Of a stretch of DNA of 25,553 bases, positions 7,110 through 13,692 are shown piece by piece. This DNA is from an uncultured Flavobacteriales bacterium (GTDB taxonomy: Bacteria; Bacteroidota; Bacteroidia; Flavobacteriales; Schleiferiaceae). The translations under genes and the position numbers were made by a program. The stretch's first letter is position 1; each line of letters begins with the position of its first letter. The notes below the pieces were generated by a model. That model saw only the letters and a program-made list of their open reading frames with translations, was not told where the DNA came from and ran no database searches. The DNA lies in NCBI GenBank assembly GCA_903821715.1, contig CAIJMB010000020.1, positions 1 to 25,553 on the forward strand, given 5' to 3'.

Positions 7110-9299
7110 ATGGACCATACTCAAAGCACAGGCAAGTGCCCATTCACCAGCGAGCGTACCGTCGCTGCCGCCGGAAGCGGAAAAACCAACAAAGATTGGT
7201 GGCCCAACAGCGTAAAACTCAATATTTTGCGCCAGCACAACGAGAAGGTGAACCCGATGGGCGCCGACTTTGACTACGCCAAAGAATTCATGACCCTCGA
7301 CCTCGCGGCGGTGAAAAAGGACCTCGCGACCCTGATGACTGACTCACAGGATTGGTGGCCTGCCGACTACGGCCACTACGGTCCCTTCTTCATTCGCCTT
7401 TCATGGCACGCTGCGGGCACCTACCGCATCAGCGACGGCCGAGGCGGAGCCGGCACCGGAACCCATCGTTTTGCTCCGCTCAACAGCTGGCCAGACAACG
7501 GAAACCTCGACAAAGCGCGCTTGCTCCTTTGGCCAATCAAGCAGAAGTACGGCCGCAAGCTTTCGTGGGCTGATCTTTTTGTACTCGTGGGCAATGTGGC
7601 CCTCGAAACCATGGGCTTCAAGACCTTTGGTTTTGGCGGAGGCCGTGCCGACGTGTGGCAGCCTGAAGAAGATATTTACTGGGGTTCCGAAACCGAGATG
7701 CTCGGTGACGAGCGCTACGCCGGCGACCGTGACCTCGAGAATCCGCTCGGAGCCGTTCAAATGGGTCTGATCTACGTCAACCCTGAGGGTCCCAACGGCA
7801 ATCCCGATCCGCTCGCTTCGGCGCGCGACGTCCGCGAAACCTTCGGACGCATGGCCATGAACGACGAAGAGACCGTAGCCCTCGTGGCCGGAGGACACAC
7901 GTTCGGCAAGATGCACGGAGCGGGCGATCCAGGTCTCGTAGGCCGCGAACCAGCAGGTGCCGCCATGGAAGAAATGGGCAAGGGATGGAAGAATGCCCAC
8001 GGCAAAGGCCACTCTGAAGACACGACGACCAGCGGCCTTGAGGGTGCCTGGACGACGACGCCCACCAAGTGGAGCAACAACTACTTCGAGAACCTTTTTG
8101 GTTACGAGTGGGAGTTGACCAAGAGCCCCGCAGGGGCGTGGCAGTGGAAGCCCAAGGGCGACGCCGGAGCCGGAACCGTGCCCGACGCCCACGTAGCCGG
8201 CAAGACCCACCAGCCCGTCATGACGACCGCCGACTTGGCGCTGCGTTTTGACCCGGCCTACGAGAAAATTTCGCGCCGCTTCTACGAGAACCCCGAGGAG
8301 TTCGCTGACGCGTTCGCCCGTGCGTGGTTCAAGCTGACGCACCGCGACATGGGTCCCCATCACCGCTACTTGGGCACAGAGGTTCCGACCGAGGCGCTGA
8401 TTTGGCAGGATCCGATTCCGGCGGTTAACTACCCAACTTTGAGCGCTACGGACGTGACTGCGCTCAAGGGAAAGCTTCTTGCTTCTGGTCTTAGCGTTGC
8501 CGAACTGGTTACCACGGCATGGGCTTCGGCTTCGACGTACCGCGGAAGCGACATGCGCGGCGGTGCCAATGGCGGACGCGTACGCCTTGCGCCCCAGAAG
8601 TACTGGGCGGCCAACCACCCCACGCAGCTGCACAAAGTACTTGACGTGCTCGAGGGTATTCAGAAGGAGTTCAACGCCGCCGGCGCCACCAAAGTGTCGA
8701 TGGCTGACCTCATCGTACTCGGAGGCTGCGCCGCCATCGAAAAGGCCGCTAAGGATGCAGGCCGCGACGTGAAGGTTCCGTTCACCCCGGGCCGTGCCGA
8801 CGCGACCCAGGAGCATACCGACGTCGATTCGTTCGCAGTTCTTGAGCCGGTAGCCGACGGATTCCGCAACTACCACAAGGGCCACAACGGCGCCATGGGC
8901 GAGCACCTGCTCGTCGACAAGGCCCAGTTGCTGAACCTTACCGCGCCCGAAATGACGGCGCTCGTGGGCGGAATGCGCGTGCTCGGCGCCACCTGGGACG
9001 GCAGCACCACCGGTGTGCTGACCACCCATCCGGGCAAGCTGACCAATGACTTCTTCACCAACTTGCTCGACCTGGGCACCGAGTGGAAGTCGACCACCCC
9101 GCACCAAGACCACTTCGAAGGCCGAGACCGCAAGACCGGAGCCGTCAAGTGGACTGGCACCCGTGCCGACCTGGTGTTTGGTTCGAATTCAGAGCTTCGT
9201 GCGGTAGCCGAAGTATATGCCTGCGCCGACGGCGCCGACAAGTTCGTTCACGACTTCGTGGCGGCTTGGGCCAAGGTCATGGACTCCGACCGCGCGTAG
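7110..9299 (+). CDS. katG: Catalase-peroxidase KatG
   Basis: A 729-residue bifunctional haem catalase-peroxidase that removes hydrogen peroxide. It has the usual two-domain length. The N-terminal catalytic domain has distal Arg96, Trp99 and His100 (RLSWHAAGTYR). The Trp99-Tyr222-Met248 set forms the family's covalent adduct (GLIYVNPEGPNG; FGRMAMND). Proximal His263 lies in AGGHTFGKMHG. These align one-for-one with the Mycobacterium tuberculosis residues Arg104, Trp107, His108, Tyr229, Met255 and His270. The degenerate C-terminal domain starts around 430 (TTAWASASTYRGSDMRGG). No signal peptide is seen, so it is cytosolic. It is transcribed alone, between an OxyR-like site with TAGGTTTG promoter and two hairpins downstream. 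Confidence 0.98.
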   Translation: MDHTQSTGKCPFTSERTVAAAGSGKTNKDWWPNSVKLNILRQHNEKVNPMGADFDYAKEFMTLDLAAVKKDLATLMTDSQDWWPADYGHYGPFFIRLSWHAAGTYRISDGRGGAGTGTHRFAPLNSWPDNGNLDKARLLLWPIKQKYGRKLSWADLFVLVGNVALETMGFKTFGFGGGRADVWQPEEDIYWGSETEMLGDERYAGDRDLENPLGAVQMGLIYVNPEGPNGNPDPLASARDVRETFGRMAMNDEETVALVAGGHTFGKMHGAGDPGLVGREPAGAAMEEMGKGWKNAHGKGHSEDTTTSGLEGAWTTTPTKWSNNYFENLFGYEWELTKSPAGAWQWKPKGDAGAGTVPDAHVAGKTHQPVMTTADLALRFDPAYEKISRRFYENPEEFADAFARAWFKLTHRDMGPHHRYLGTEVPTEALIWQDPIPAVNYPTLSATDVTALKGKLLASGLSVAELVTTAWASASTYRGSDMRGGANGGRVRLAPQKYWAANHPTQLHKVLDVLEGIQKEFNAAGATKVSMADLIVLGGCAAIEKAAKDAGRDVKVPFTPGRADATQEHTDVDSFAVLEPVADGFRNYHKGHNGAMGEHLLVDKAQLLNLTAPEMTALVGGMRVLGATWDGSTTGVLTTHPGKLTNDFFTNLLDLGTEWKSTTPHQDHFEGRDRKTGAVKWTGTRADLVFGSNSELRAVAEVYACADGADKFVHDFVAAWAKVMDSDRA

Positions 9300-9307
9300 G
9301 TTTTTTG

Positions 9308-9330
9308 AAATCCGGTTATACCCGGATTTT
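9308..9330 (+). terminator. katG terminator hairpin
   Basis: AAATCCGG (9308-9315) pairs with CCGGATTT (9322-9329) around a 6-nt loop, with a short T-run at its end, 9 nt after the stop codon. A third related copy at 9347-9363 (CGGGTAAAACCGGATTT) pairs with 9308-9324 and could form a competing longer stem. Confidence 0.6.
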
Positions 9331-9372
9331 CAGACATGCTTTGATTCGGGTAAAACCGGATTTTAAAAATTG

Positions 9373-9403
9373 AGCCCTGCCGTAATGGCGGGGCTTCGTT
9401 TTT
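9373..9403. terminator. Bidirectional terminator between katG and porin gene
   Basis: AGCCCTGCC (9373-9381) pairs with GGCGGGGCT (9387-9395), with one T-G pair. On the plus strand TTTTT follows at 9399-9403; on the minus strand a run from AAAAAT (9365-9370) supplies the T tail. It separates the convergent katG and porin genes. Confidence 0.8.
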
Positions 9404-10475
9404 AGAACCAGACCGTGTAGCTCGCGACGCCCCATCCAGCGAGCTTGCCCAATCCGCGCGTCGGATAGCTATCGTTGGCGCTGTAAAACAGGCGGGATTC
9501 CAGGCGCAGTAGGCCGTGGTCGAGGTACCTGGATAAGCCGAGCGAGGTTGCCGCGGTGCGAAACCCGGGGTAGCCCCGATCGTACGCAACCACCACGTTC
9601 TGGGGGTCGTGCAGGTACTCCAATCGGCCAGAAGCGCGCCATGATTCATTGAAGCGGCGCTCCGCAATCAAGTTGGCTTGGGCCCACCAATGCGCTTCGT
9701 TGCCGGTTTGCTGGCGACCTACATAGGCGTCGGCGGTGGTCCGCCAACGGGTTCCAATCTGCCGAACCACGTACACATCGGCAAACGCGCGAAGGCCCAC
9801 TTGGCCCGATGTCGTTGCCTCACGGCCCAGATACAGGTTGCCGTTGACGAGCACGTTGGATTGGGGACGGAACTCAGACTGCAGTACAAGAGCAGGTCCG
9901 CGCACTTGATCGCGCACTTGCTGCCACCCGTTCACGAGGTAGGCGTAGCAGTTCCAGCGTGCACTCGGCAGGTAGCTCAGTTTGATGCCGCTCAGGTAGT
10001 ACGGAACATATTCCGCCGCCAGCGACCGCGTGTACATCAGGTGGTCCTTAGAAATCGCACTTTCGTTGGTGAAGGGTGAACCCAAAATCCCGGCATCGAG
10101 CCACACTTCACGGCGGGTTTTGAGGCGGAATCCGGCACTAGCCTCCACTAGCCGTGGATCACCCGGCGCGTAGTTCGCGTCCATATAGGTGCCCCATCCC
10201 GGCATAACTCGGGCGCGAACGCGGTCCGACTGGTAGCGAAGGTCAAGCGCCGCAAGGTTCACGTTGACCTCGCCAATTCGTGCGGAACTGACCATATAGG
10301 GCATGCTTCCCGCGGTGCGCGGGCCGAACCCGATGTAGGTATCGAGGTATCCGGACAGGTGGACCTTGTCAATTTGAACTCCGGTGGTGCTGTCGGCAAA
10401 TCCCGGATTGGCAATTTGGGCAGTGGCGCCAAGGCTCGCTGCGAGGGCTAAGGCCGCGAACTTAGTCTTCATCAT
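9402..10475 (-). CDS. Outer-membrane beta-barrel porin (BBP2-like)
   Basis: About 357 residues. Signal peptide MMKTKFAALALAASLGATAQ is followed by alternating hydrophobic/polar beta strands (VHLSGYLDTYIGFGPR, EVNVNLAALDLRYQSDRVRA, YVPYYLSGIKLSYLPS), ending in ASYTVWF with the C-terminal Phe usual for barrels. It resembles the BBP2/OmpL-like 'putative beta-barrel porin-2' group. The solute is unknown. In-frame ATGs at 10481, 10475 and 10472 are all possible; all overlap the end of the upstream DUF2231-like gene, so the genes are coupled. It is the last gene of a minus-strand cluster beginning at 13646 and ends at the bidirectional terminator. Confidence 0.85.
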   Translation of the reverse strand: MMKTKFAALALAASLGATAQIANPGFADSTTGVQIDKVHLSGYLDTYIGFGPRTAGSMPYMVSSARIGEVNVNLAALDLRYQSDRVRARVMPGWGTYMDANYAPGDPRLVEASAGFRLKTRREVWLDAGILGSPFTNESAISKDHLMYTRSLAAEYVPYYLSGIKLSYLPSARWNCYAYLVNGWQQVRDQVRGPALVLQSEFRPQSNVLVNGNLYLGREATTSGQVGLRAFADVYVVRQIGTRWRTTADAYVGRQQTGNEAHWWAQANLIAERRFNESWRASGRLEYLHDPQNVVVAYDRGYPGFRTAATSLGLSRYLDHGLLRLESRLFYSANDSYPTRGLGKLAGWGVASYTVWF

Positions 10476-10938
10476 GTACATCAGGCGTAGATACGGGCTG
10501 CTCGTACGCTTCCGGGTGGCTGATTTGGCCGCCGAGGTAGCCTACGCGCATTCCGCCCAACGAAACAATCGAAGCGTAGATGAGGACGATCCAGGCGAAG
10601 AGGGTGGCTTTGGAGTGGTTGCGAAGTAGGAGAACAAACCCGATCAGCGCAACGGCCGCGAGCGACCAAATTCCGAACATAAAGCCTTCGGCGGCCTCTT
10701 CGTGGGCGTGAATGAGGTCGTGCGAAAATCCGCCCAAGGCTTCGAGCGCCTCTTCGGCTTCTTCGCCGGTGGCTCCGGAGGCGAATGCGGCGAGGATTCC
10801 GCCAAAAATCGTCGCGTAGCCCAAGATTTGGGCGTGGCGGGACTTCCAAAAGGTTCCGATTTTGAGGCTAAGCGCCCCAAAGAGCAGCGCCGCGACGGGC
10901 ACGTGCACCAAAATGATGTGGAGGTGGGTAGGATTCAT
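10462..10938 (-). CDS. DUF2231-like four-helix membrane protein
   Basis: A 158-residue inner-membrane protein with four hydrophobic segments: about 8-26 (HVPVAALLFGALSLKIG follows MNPTHLHIILV), 40-57, 84-105 and 113-135. The start MNPTHLHIILVHVP and the HAHEEAA segment after the second helix resemble the DUF2231 family, whose conserved histidines suggest metal or haem binding. It overlaps the MFS gene upstream by 4 nt (ATGA) and the porin gene downstream by 14-20 nt. Its function is unknown; context suggests membrane redox or transport with the MFS protein and porin. Confidence 0.8.
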   Translation of the reverse strand: MNPTHLHIILVHVPVAALLFGALSLKIGTFWKSRHAQILGYATIFGGILAAFASGATGEEAEEALEALGGFSHDLIHAHEEAAEGFMFGIWSLAAVALIGFVLLLRNHSKATLFAWIVLIYASIVSLGGMRVGYLGGQISHPEAYEQPVSTPDVHDED

Positions 10939-12152
10939 TTACTAAAGTTAGTTCTTGTGGGCATGCGAACCGCCACAAGTAGTCCGCTGGCAAGGGTGAG
11001 TCCAGCTACTGTGAGGATTCCGGCTTGGGCAGAGGTGGTGGCGGCGATTCCGCCCACCAATAGGGCGCCGACGGCGTACCCGAGGTCGCGCCAAAAGCGA
11101 AAGATTCCGAGGGCAGTAGCTCGGTCCGACGGGTGGGTCCACTCGGCGACGGCGCTTAAAAAGGTGGGGTAGACCAAGGCCGTACCCAAGCCAAGCACGG
11201 CGCTGGCGGCGGTCCAGGCTGCGGGGCTGTCGAGCCAAGGCATCGTGGCAAGGGCAAGGACTTGAACGAGCATCCCGAGGGCAATCAGGTTGCGGGCTGA
11301 GAATCGGTCGGCAAGCGGACCCGTGGCGAGTTGGGCGATGCCCCATACGGCGGGGTAGACCGCCGCAACTTGTCCGATTTCGCTAAGACTGAATCCCTTG
11401 GCCCACAGGAGTGCCGGGACAAATCCCCATACTAAGGCATCGTTGAGGTTGTTGACGAGTCCAGCCTGTGAAATACTGGCGAGGGCGGGGTGCTTCCAGG
11501 TGGTTTGGGCAAAGGGACAGCAGAGCCGCTCGATCGTTGAGTTTGCGGCGGCCTTGGCGACATGGCCCTCGGTGCGGCGCACGGCGGTAAAGCTCAAGAG
11601 GGTTCCGAGGGCCGCAGTGATTCCGCCGGCGATAAAGAGGTGCGGACCCAGGCCGTAGTGCTGCGCAGCCCAACCCGTGGCCCCGGCAGCCACCGCCACG
11701 GCGAGGTAGCCTGCGAATTCGTTGAGGCCCATGGCGAGTCCGCGCTGGCGGTCGTCGACGAGGTCCATTTTCATGACCACGGTGCTGCTCCAAGCGAGTC
11801 CTTGGTTGAATCCGAGTAAAACGTTTGCGGCGACAACCCAGCCCCAGTTTGGCGCCCATCCGAGCATCCACGGCACCGGAAGCGCCAGCAACCAGCCCAA
11901 CCGCAGCACCCAGCGGCGCCCGAAGCGCGGAGCCAGCCATGCCGTCGCGTAGTTGGCCACGGCCTTAGCAAGTCCGAAGGCCACCAAAAACTGCATCAGT
12001 ACCGCCGTGCTCGTCAGGCCAATCCTCGATTCAGCGAGGGGCCCAATGATGCTGCGCTCCATCCCGACCATGGCCCCTACGAGGGCGTTGATCAGTACCA
12101 AAAGGCTAAATTGGCCGAGGTTGAGGCGAAGGCCGAGTTGGGGTGAAGGCAT
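10935..12152 (-). CDS. Major facilitator superfamily transporter
   Basis: A 405-residue inner-membrane transporter with about 12 hydrophobic helices in two six-helix halves. The halves are joined by a cytoplasmic loop with a Cys pair (IERLCCPFAQTTWKHPA, near 210-225). The MFS signature between helices 2 and 3 is recognisable (APRFGRRWVLRLG), and its second-half counterpart is GPLADRFSARN. The substrate cannot be assigned. It lies 44 nt downstream of the Crp-family regulator and overlaps the DUF2231-like gene by 4 nt. The Cys pair in the loop is unusual and could sense metal or redox state. Confidence 0.9.
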   Translation of the reverse strand: MPSPQLGLRLNLGQFSLLVLINALVGAMVGMERSIIGPLAESRIGLTSTAVLMQFLVAFGLAKAVANYATAWLAPRFGRRWVLRLGWLLALPVPWMLGWAPNWGWVVAANVLLGFNQGLAWSSTVVMKMDLVDDRQRGLAMGLNEFAGYLAVAVAAGATGWAAQHYGLGPHLFIAGGITAALGTLLSFTAVRRTEGHVAKAAANSTIERLCCPFAQTTWKHPALASISQAGLVNNLNDALVWGFVPALLWAKGFSLSEIGQVAAVYPAVWGIAQLATGPLADRFSARNLIALGMLVQVLALATMPWLDSPAAWTAASAVLGLGTALVYPTFLSAVAEWTHPSDRATALGIFRFWRDLGYAVGALLVGGIAATTSAQAGILTVAGLTLASGLLVAVRMPTRTNFSK

Positions 12153-12196
12153 GGGGCAAAACTCCGAGCTGCCACCTGCGTGCGCCTTGACGATTG

Positions 12197-12772
12197 TTAA
12201 GTTCGGCGGGCGCGGATTCGGCTAAGACTCTCTGGGGTAACGCCGAGGTAGCTCGCCAGATGTTTGAGTGGAACCTCTTGCAGCAGTTCGGGCTCGTCTG
12301 CAACGAGTCGCGCGTAGCGATCCGCGGGGGTAAGCGTTTGAATGCGTTCCAAACGTTTAATCTGTCGGACGTAGTCCTGCTCAATCATTTTGTAAAACGC
12401 TCGTTCAAGGGGTCGGTGCGCCTCAAAAGCGGCGAACAGGGCGGGAGTAGGCAAGGCCACGAGGGTTCCGCTTGAGAGGCATTCGATGCCTTTGTCCACG
12501 GGACTTTGGTCAAACAAACTTTCGCCTCGCGCAGCAAATCCACCGGCGAGTACAATGCGTTCGGTCACATCGTGGCCCTGGTGCACGCTGTGAATTCGTA
12601 CGGAACCTTCAGCCACAAAGTACAGGTTTCGGCAGGGCTGGCCCACGGGCTGGATGACGTCGCCGCGGTGCATGCCATGCGTGCGGGCTAGGCCTATTAT
12701 GGAGTTGCTACTTAGGGAATCTAAAGCATGAAGCTGATTCCATGAGCCAAGGAGGGCATCAATGGGTTTCAC
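12197..12772 (-). CDS. Crp/Fnr-family transcriptional regulator
   Basis: A 191-residue regulator. The N-terminal cyclic-nucleotide-binding beta-roll covers about 20-115 (GDVIQPVGQPCRNLYFVAEG, SVRIHSVHQG), followed by a dimerisation helix (about 120-150). A short C-terminal helix-turn-helix (about 165-189; PLKHLASYLGVTPESLSRIR) ends a few residues after the recognition helix, as in many Bacteroidota Crp-like proteins. The Fnr cysteine cluster is absent, so it is not an oxygen-sensing Fe-S type. It sits 4 nt after the receiver-like gene and just before the MFS gene, and probably controls its own cluster; the palindrome at 13668-13681 is a candidate site. Confidence 0.9.
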   Translation of the reverse strand: MKPIDALLGSWNQLHALDSLSSNSIIGLARTHGMHRGDVIQPVGQPCRNLYFVAEGSVRIHSVHQGHDVTERIVLAGGFAARGESLFDQSPVDKGIECLSSGTLVALPTPALFAAFEAHRPLERAFYKMIEQDYVRQIKRLERIQTLTPADRYARLVADEPELLQEVPLKHLASYLGVTPESLSRIRARRT

Positions 12773-12776
12773 TCAG

Positions 12777-13091
12777 CTAAAGATAGTCTCCGTGCGTTCC
12801 AAGCGCTCCCCAGATCTCGGCGAAGAGTAGTCCGCTTCCGCCTCCGTAGTGGGCGACGACGGGTACTTTGGGCGACAGAGCACTTGCTGCGCTGTGCAGG
12901 TCGGCTTCTTCTTTGGAACTGAGTCCAGCTCCCAAGAGTACGACGTCAAAGTGCTGGATGGTCTGTAGGGCGGCGAGGGCCTCTGGCGCATCGAACGCCA
13001 CTACTGGTTCCCAGCCGTCCTGGCTGCGAAGCAGTCGCTCAATTACGGGCATGACTTCGGGGTGGGTTCCGACCGCGAGGATTCGCGCCAT
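12777..13091 (-). CDS. Receiver-like protein without phospho-acceptor Asp
   Basis: 104 residues from the ATG at 13091; a GTG lies one codon upstream. It has the alternating beta/alpha pattern of a response-regulator receiver domain alone. The segment that normally carries the phosphorylated Asp reads DVVLLGAGLSS, with Gly54 in its place. The acidic pair of the first loop is replaced by VGTHPEV. The conserved VVAHYGGGSGLL segment takes the position of the usual Thr/Ala loop. It is therefore probably a pseudo-receiver that acts by protein contact and not by phosphorylation. It lies between the FMN reductase (3 nt gap) and the Crp regulator (4 nt gap), so it may modulate that regulator; this is inference. 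Confidence 0.8.
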   Translation of the reverse strand: MARILAVGTHPEVMPVIERLLRSQDGWEPVVAFDAPEALAALQTIQHFDVVLLGAGLSSKEEADLHSAASALSPKVPVVAHYGGGSGLLFAEIWGALGTHGDYL

Positions 13092-13094
13092 CAC

Positions 13095-13646
13095 TTAGGC
13101 TTGGCGCGGAGCCGCTACCGCGGCCGCAAACTGGGCAAGAAGGGCGTCGAGTTCGGCACGAAGGGCTTCGTCGGTCAGGCCATGCTCAGGGTGAAACGAT
13201 TCTTTGAAGCGCGGAAGGGCCATGCTGCCCACAACTTCAGCGCCGTGGCGCGGGAATCGCTCTACCGCAGACTGCAGTACCGTCAGTCCACCACGAGGTC
13301 CAGGGGCCGCCGAAAGAAGTACGGTGGGCTTGGCCTCAAACATTTTAAGTGTGTGGCGCGAGGCCCAGTCGAATAGGTTTTTGAATCCGGCCGTGTAGGA
13401 TCCGTTGTATTCGGCAAACGACGCCACGACAGCATCGGCAGCCAGCAGCTCGGCGACAAACCGACCTACCGACTCCGGAATTCCCAGCTCTTGCTCGCGC
13501 TCAACCGTGTATACGGGCAAGTCGTAGTCGTTTAAATCGAGTACACGGACCGTAGCAGCGCCTGGAAGTTGGCGGGCGACAAATTCCGCCCACTGGCGGT
13601 TAATAGAGGTGCGGCTGTAGGAAGCTCCGAATGCGACAATGTTCAT
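13095..13646 (-). CDS. NAD(P)H-dependent FMN reductase family protein
   Basis: A 183-residue flavodoxin-like protein. The phosphate-binding loop GASYSRTSINRQWAEF lies at 7-22. The family-typical segment AEYNGSYTAGFKNLFDWASR (78-97) contacts the flavin. PTVLLSAAPGPRGG forms the later flavin loop. Members reduce FMN, quinones or azo and chromate compounds with NAD(P)H; the physiological acceptor is unknown. It is the first gene of the six-gene minus-strand cluster. An exact TACCTTTG -7 element ends 4 nt before the ATG, predicting a leaderless transcript, and a 14-bp palindrome covers the region just upstream. Confidence 0.9.
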   Translation of the reverse strand: MNIVAFGASYSRTSINRQWAEFVARQLPGAATVRVLDLNDYDLPVYTVEREQELGIPESVGRFVAELLAADAVVASFAEYNGSYTAGFKNLFDWASRHTLKMFEAKPTVLLSAAPGPRGGLTVLQSAVERFPRHGAEVVGSMALPRFKESFHPEHGLTDEALRAELDALLAQFAAAVAAPRQA

Positions 13647-13650
13647 GCGG

Positions 13651-13658
13651 CAAAGGTA
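13651..13658 (-). promoter_or_regulatory. -7 promoter element of the FMN reductase/Crp cluster
   Basis: On the minus strand TACCTTTG exactly matches TAnnTTTG and is followed by CCGC and then ATG. Transcription is expected to start at or within a few nt of the start codon. Confidence 0.65.
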
Positions 13659-13667
13659 CGCATTTAA

Positions 13668-13681
13668 CGTGTTTAAACACG
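13668..13681. promoter_or_regulatory. 14-bp palindrome, candidate Crp/Fnr-type operator
   Basis: CGTGTTTAAACACG is a perfect palindrome with 5-N4-5 architecture (CGTGT-TTAA-ACACG), the layout of Fnr/Dnr boxes though not their bases. It sits about 10-23 nt upstream of the -7 element, over the -33 region, where binding should affect transcription of the cluster that encodes a Crp-family protein. Confidence 0.5.
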
Positions 13682-13692
13682 CGTCTACAGAC

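Noticed and set aside
7401..9113. 570-codon minus-strand ORF opposite katG
   Set aside because: It is a shadow of a GC-rich gene in another frame; katG has every catalytic residue and full family length, while this product resembles nothing known.
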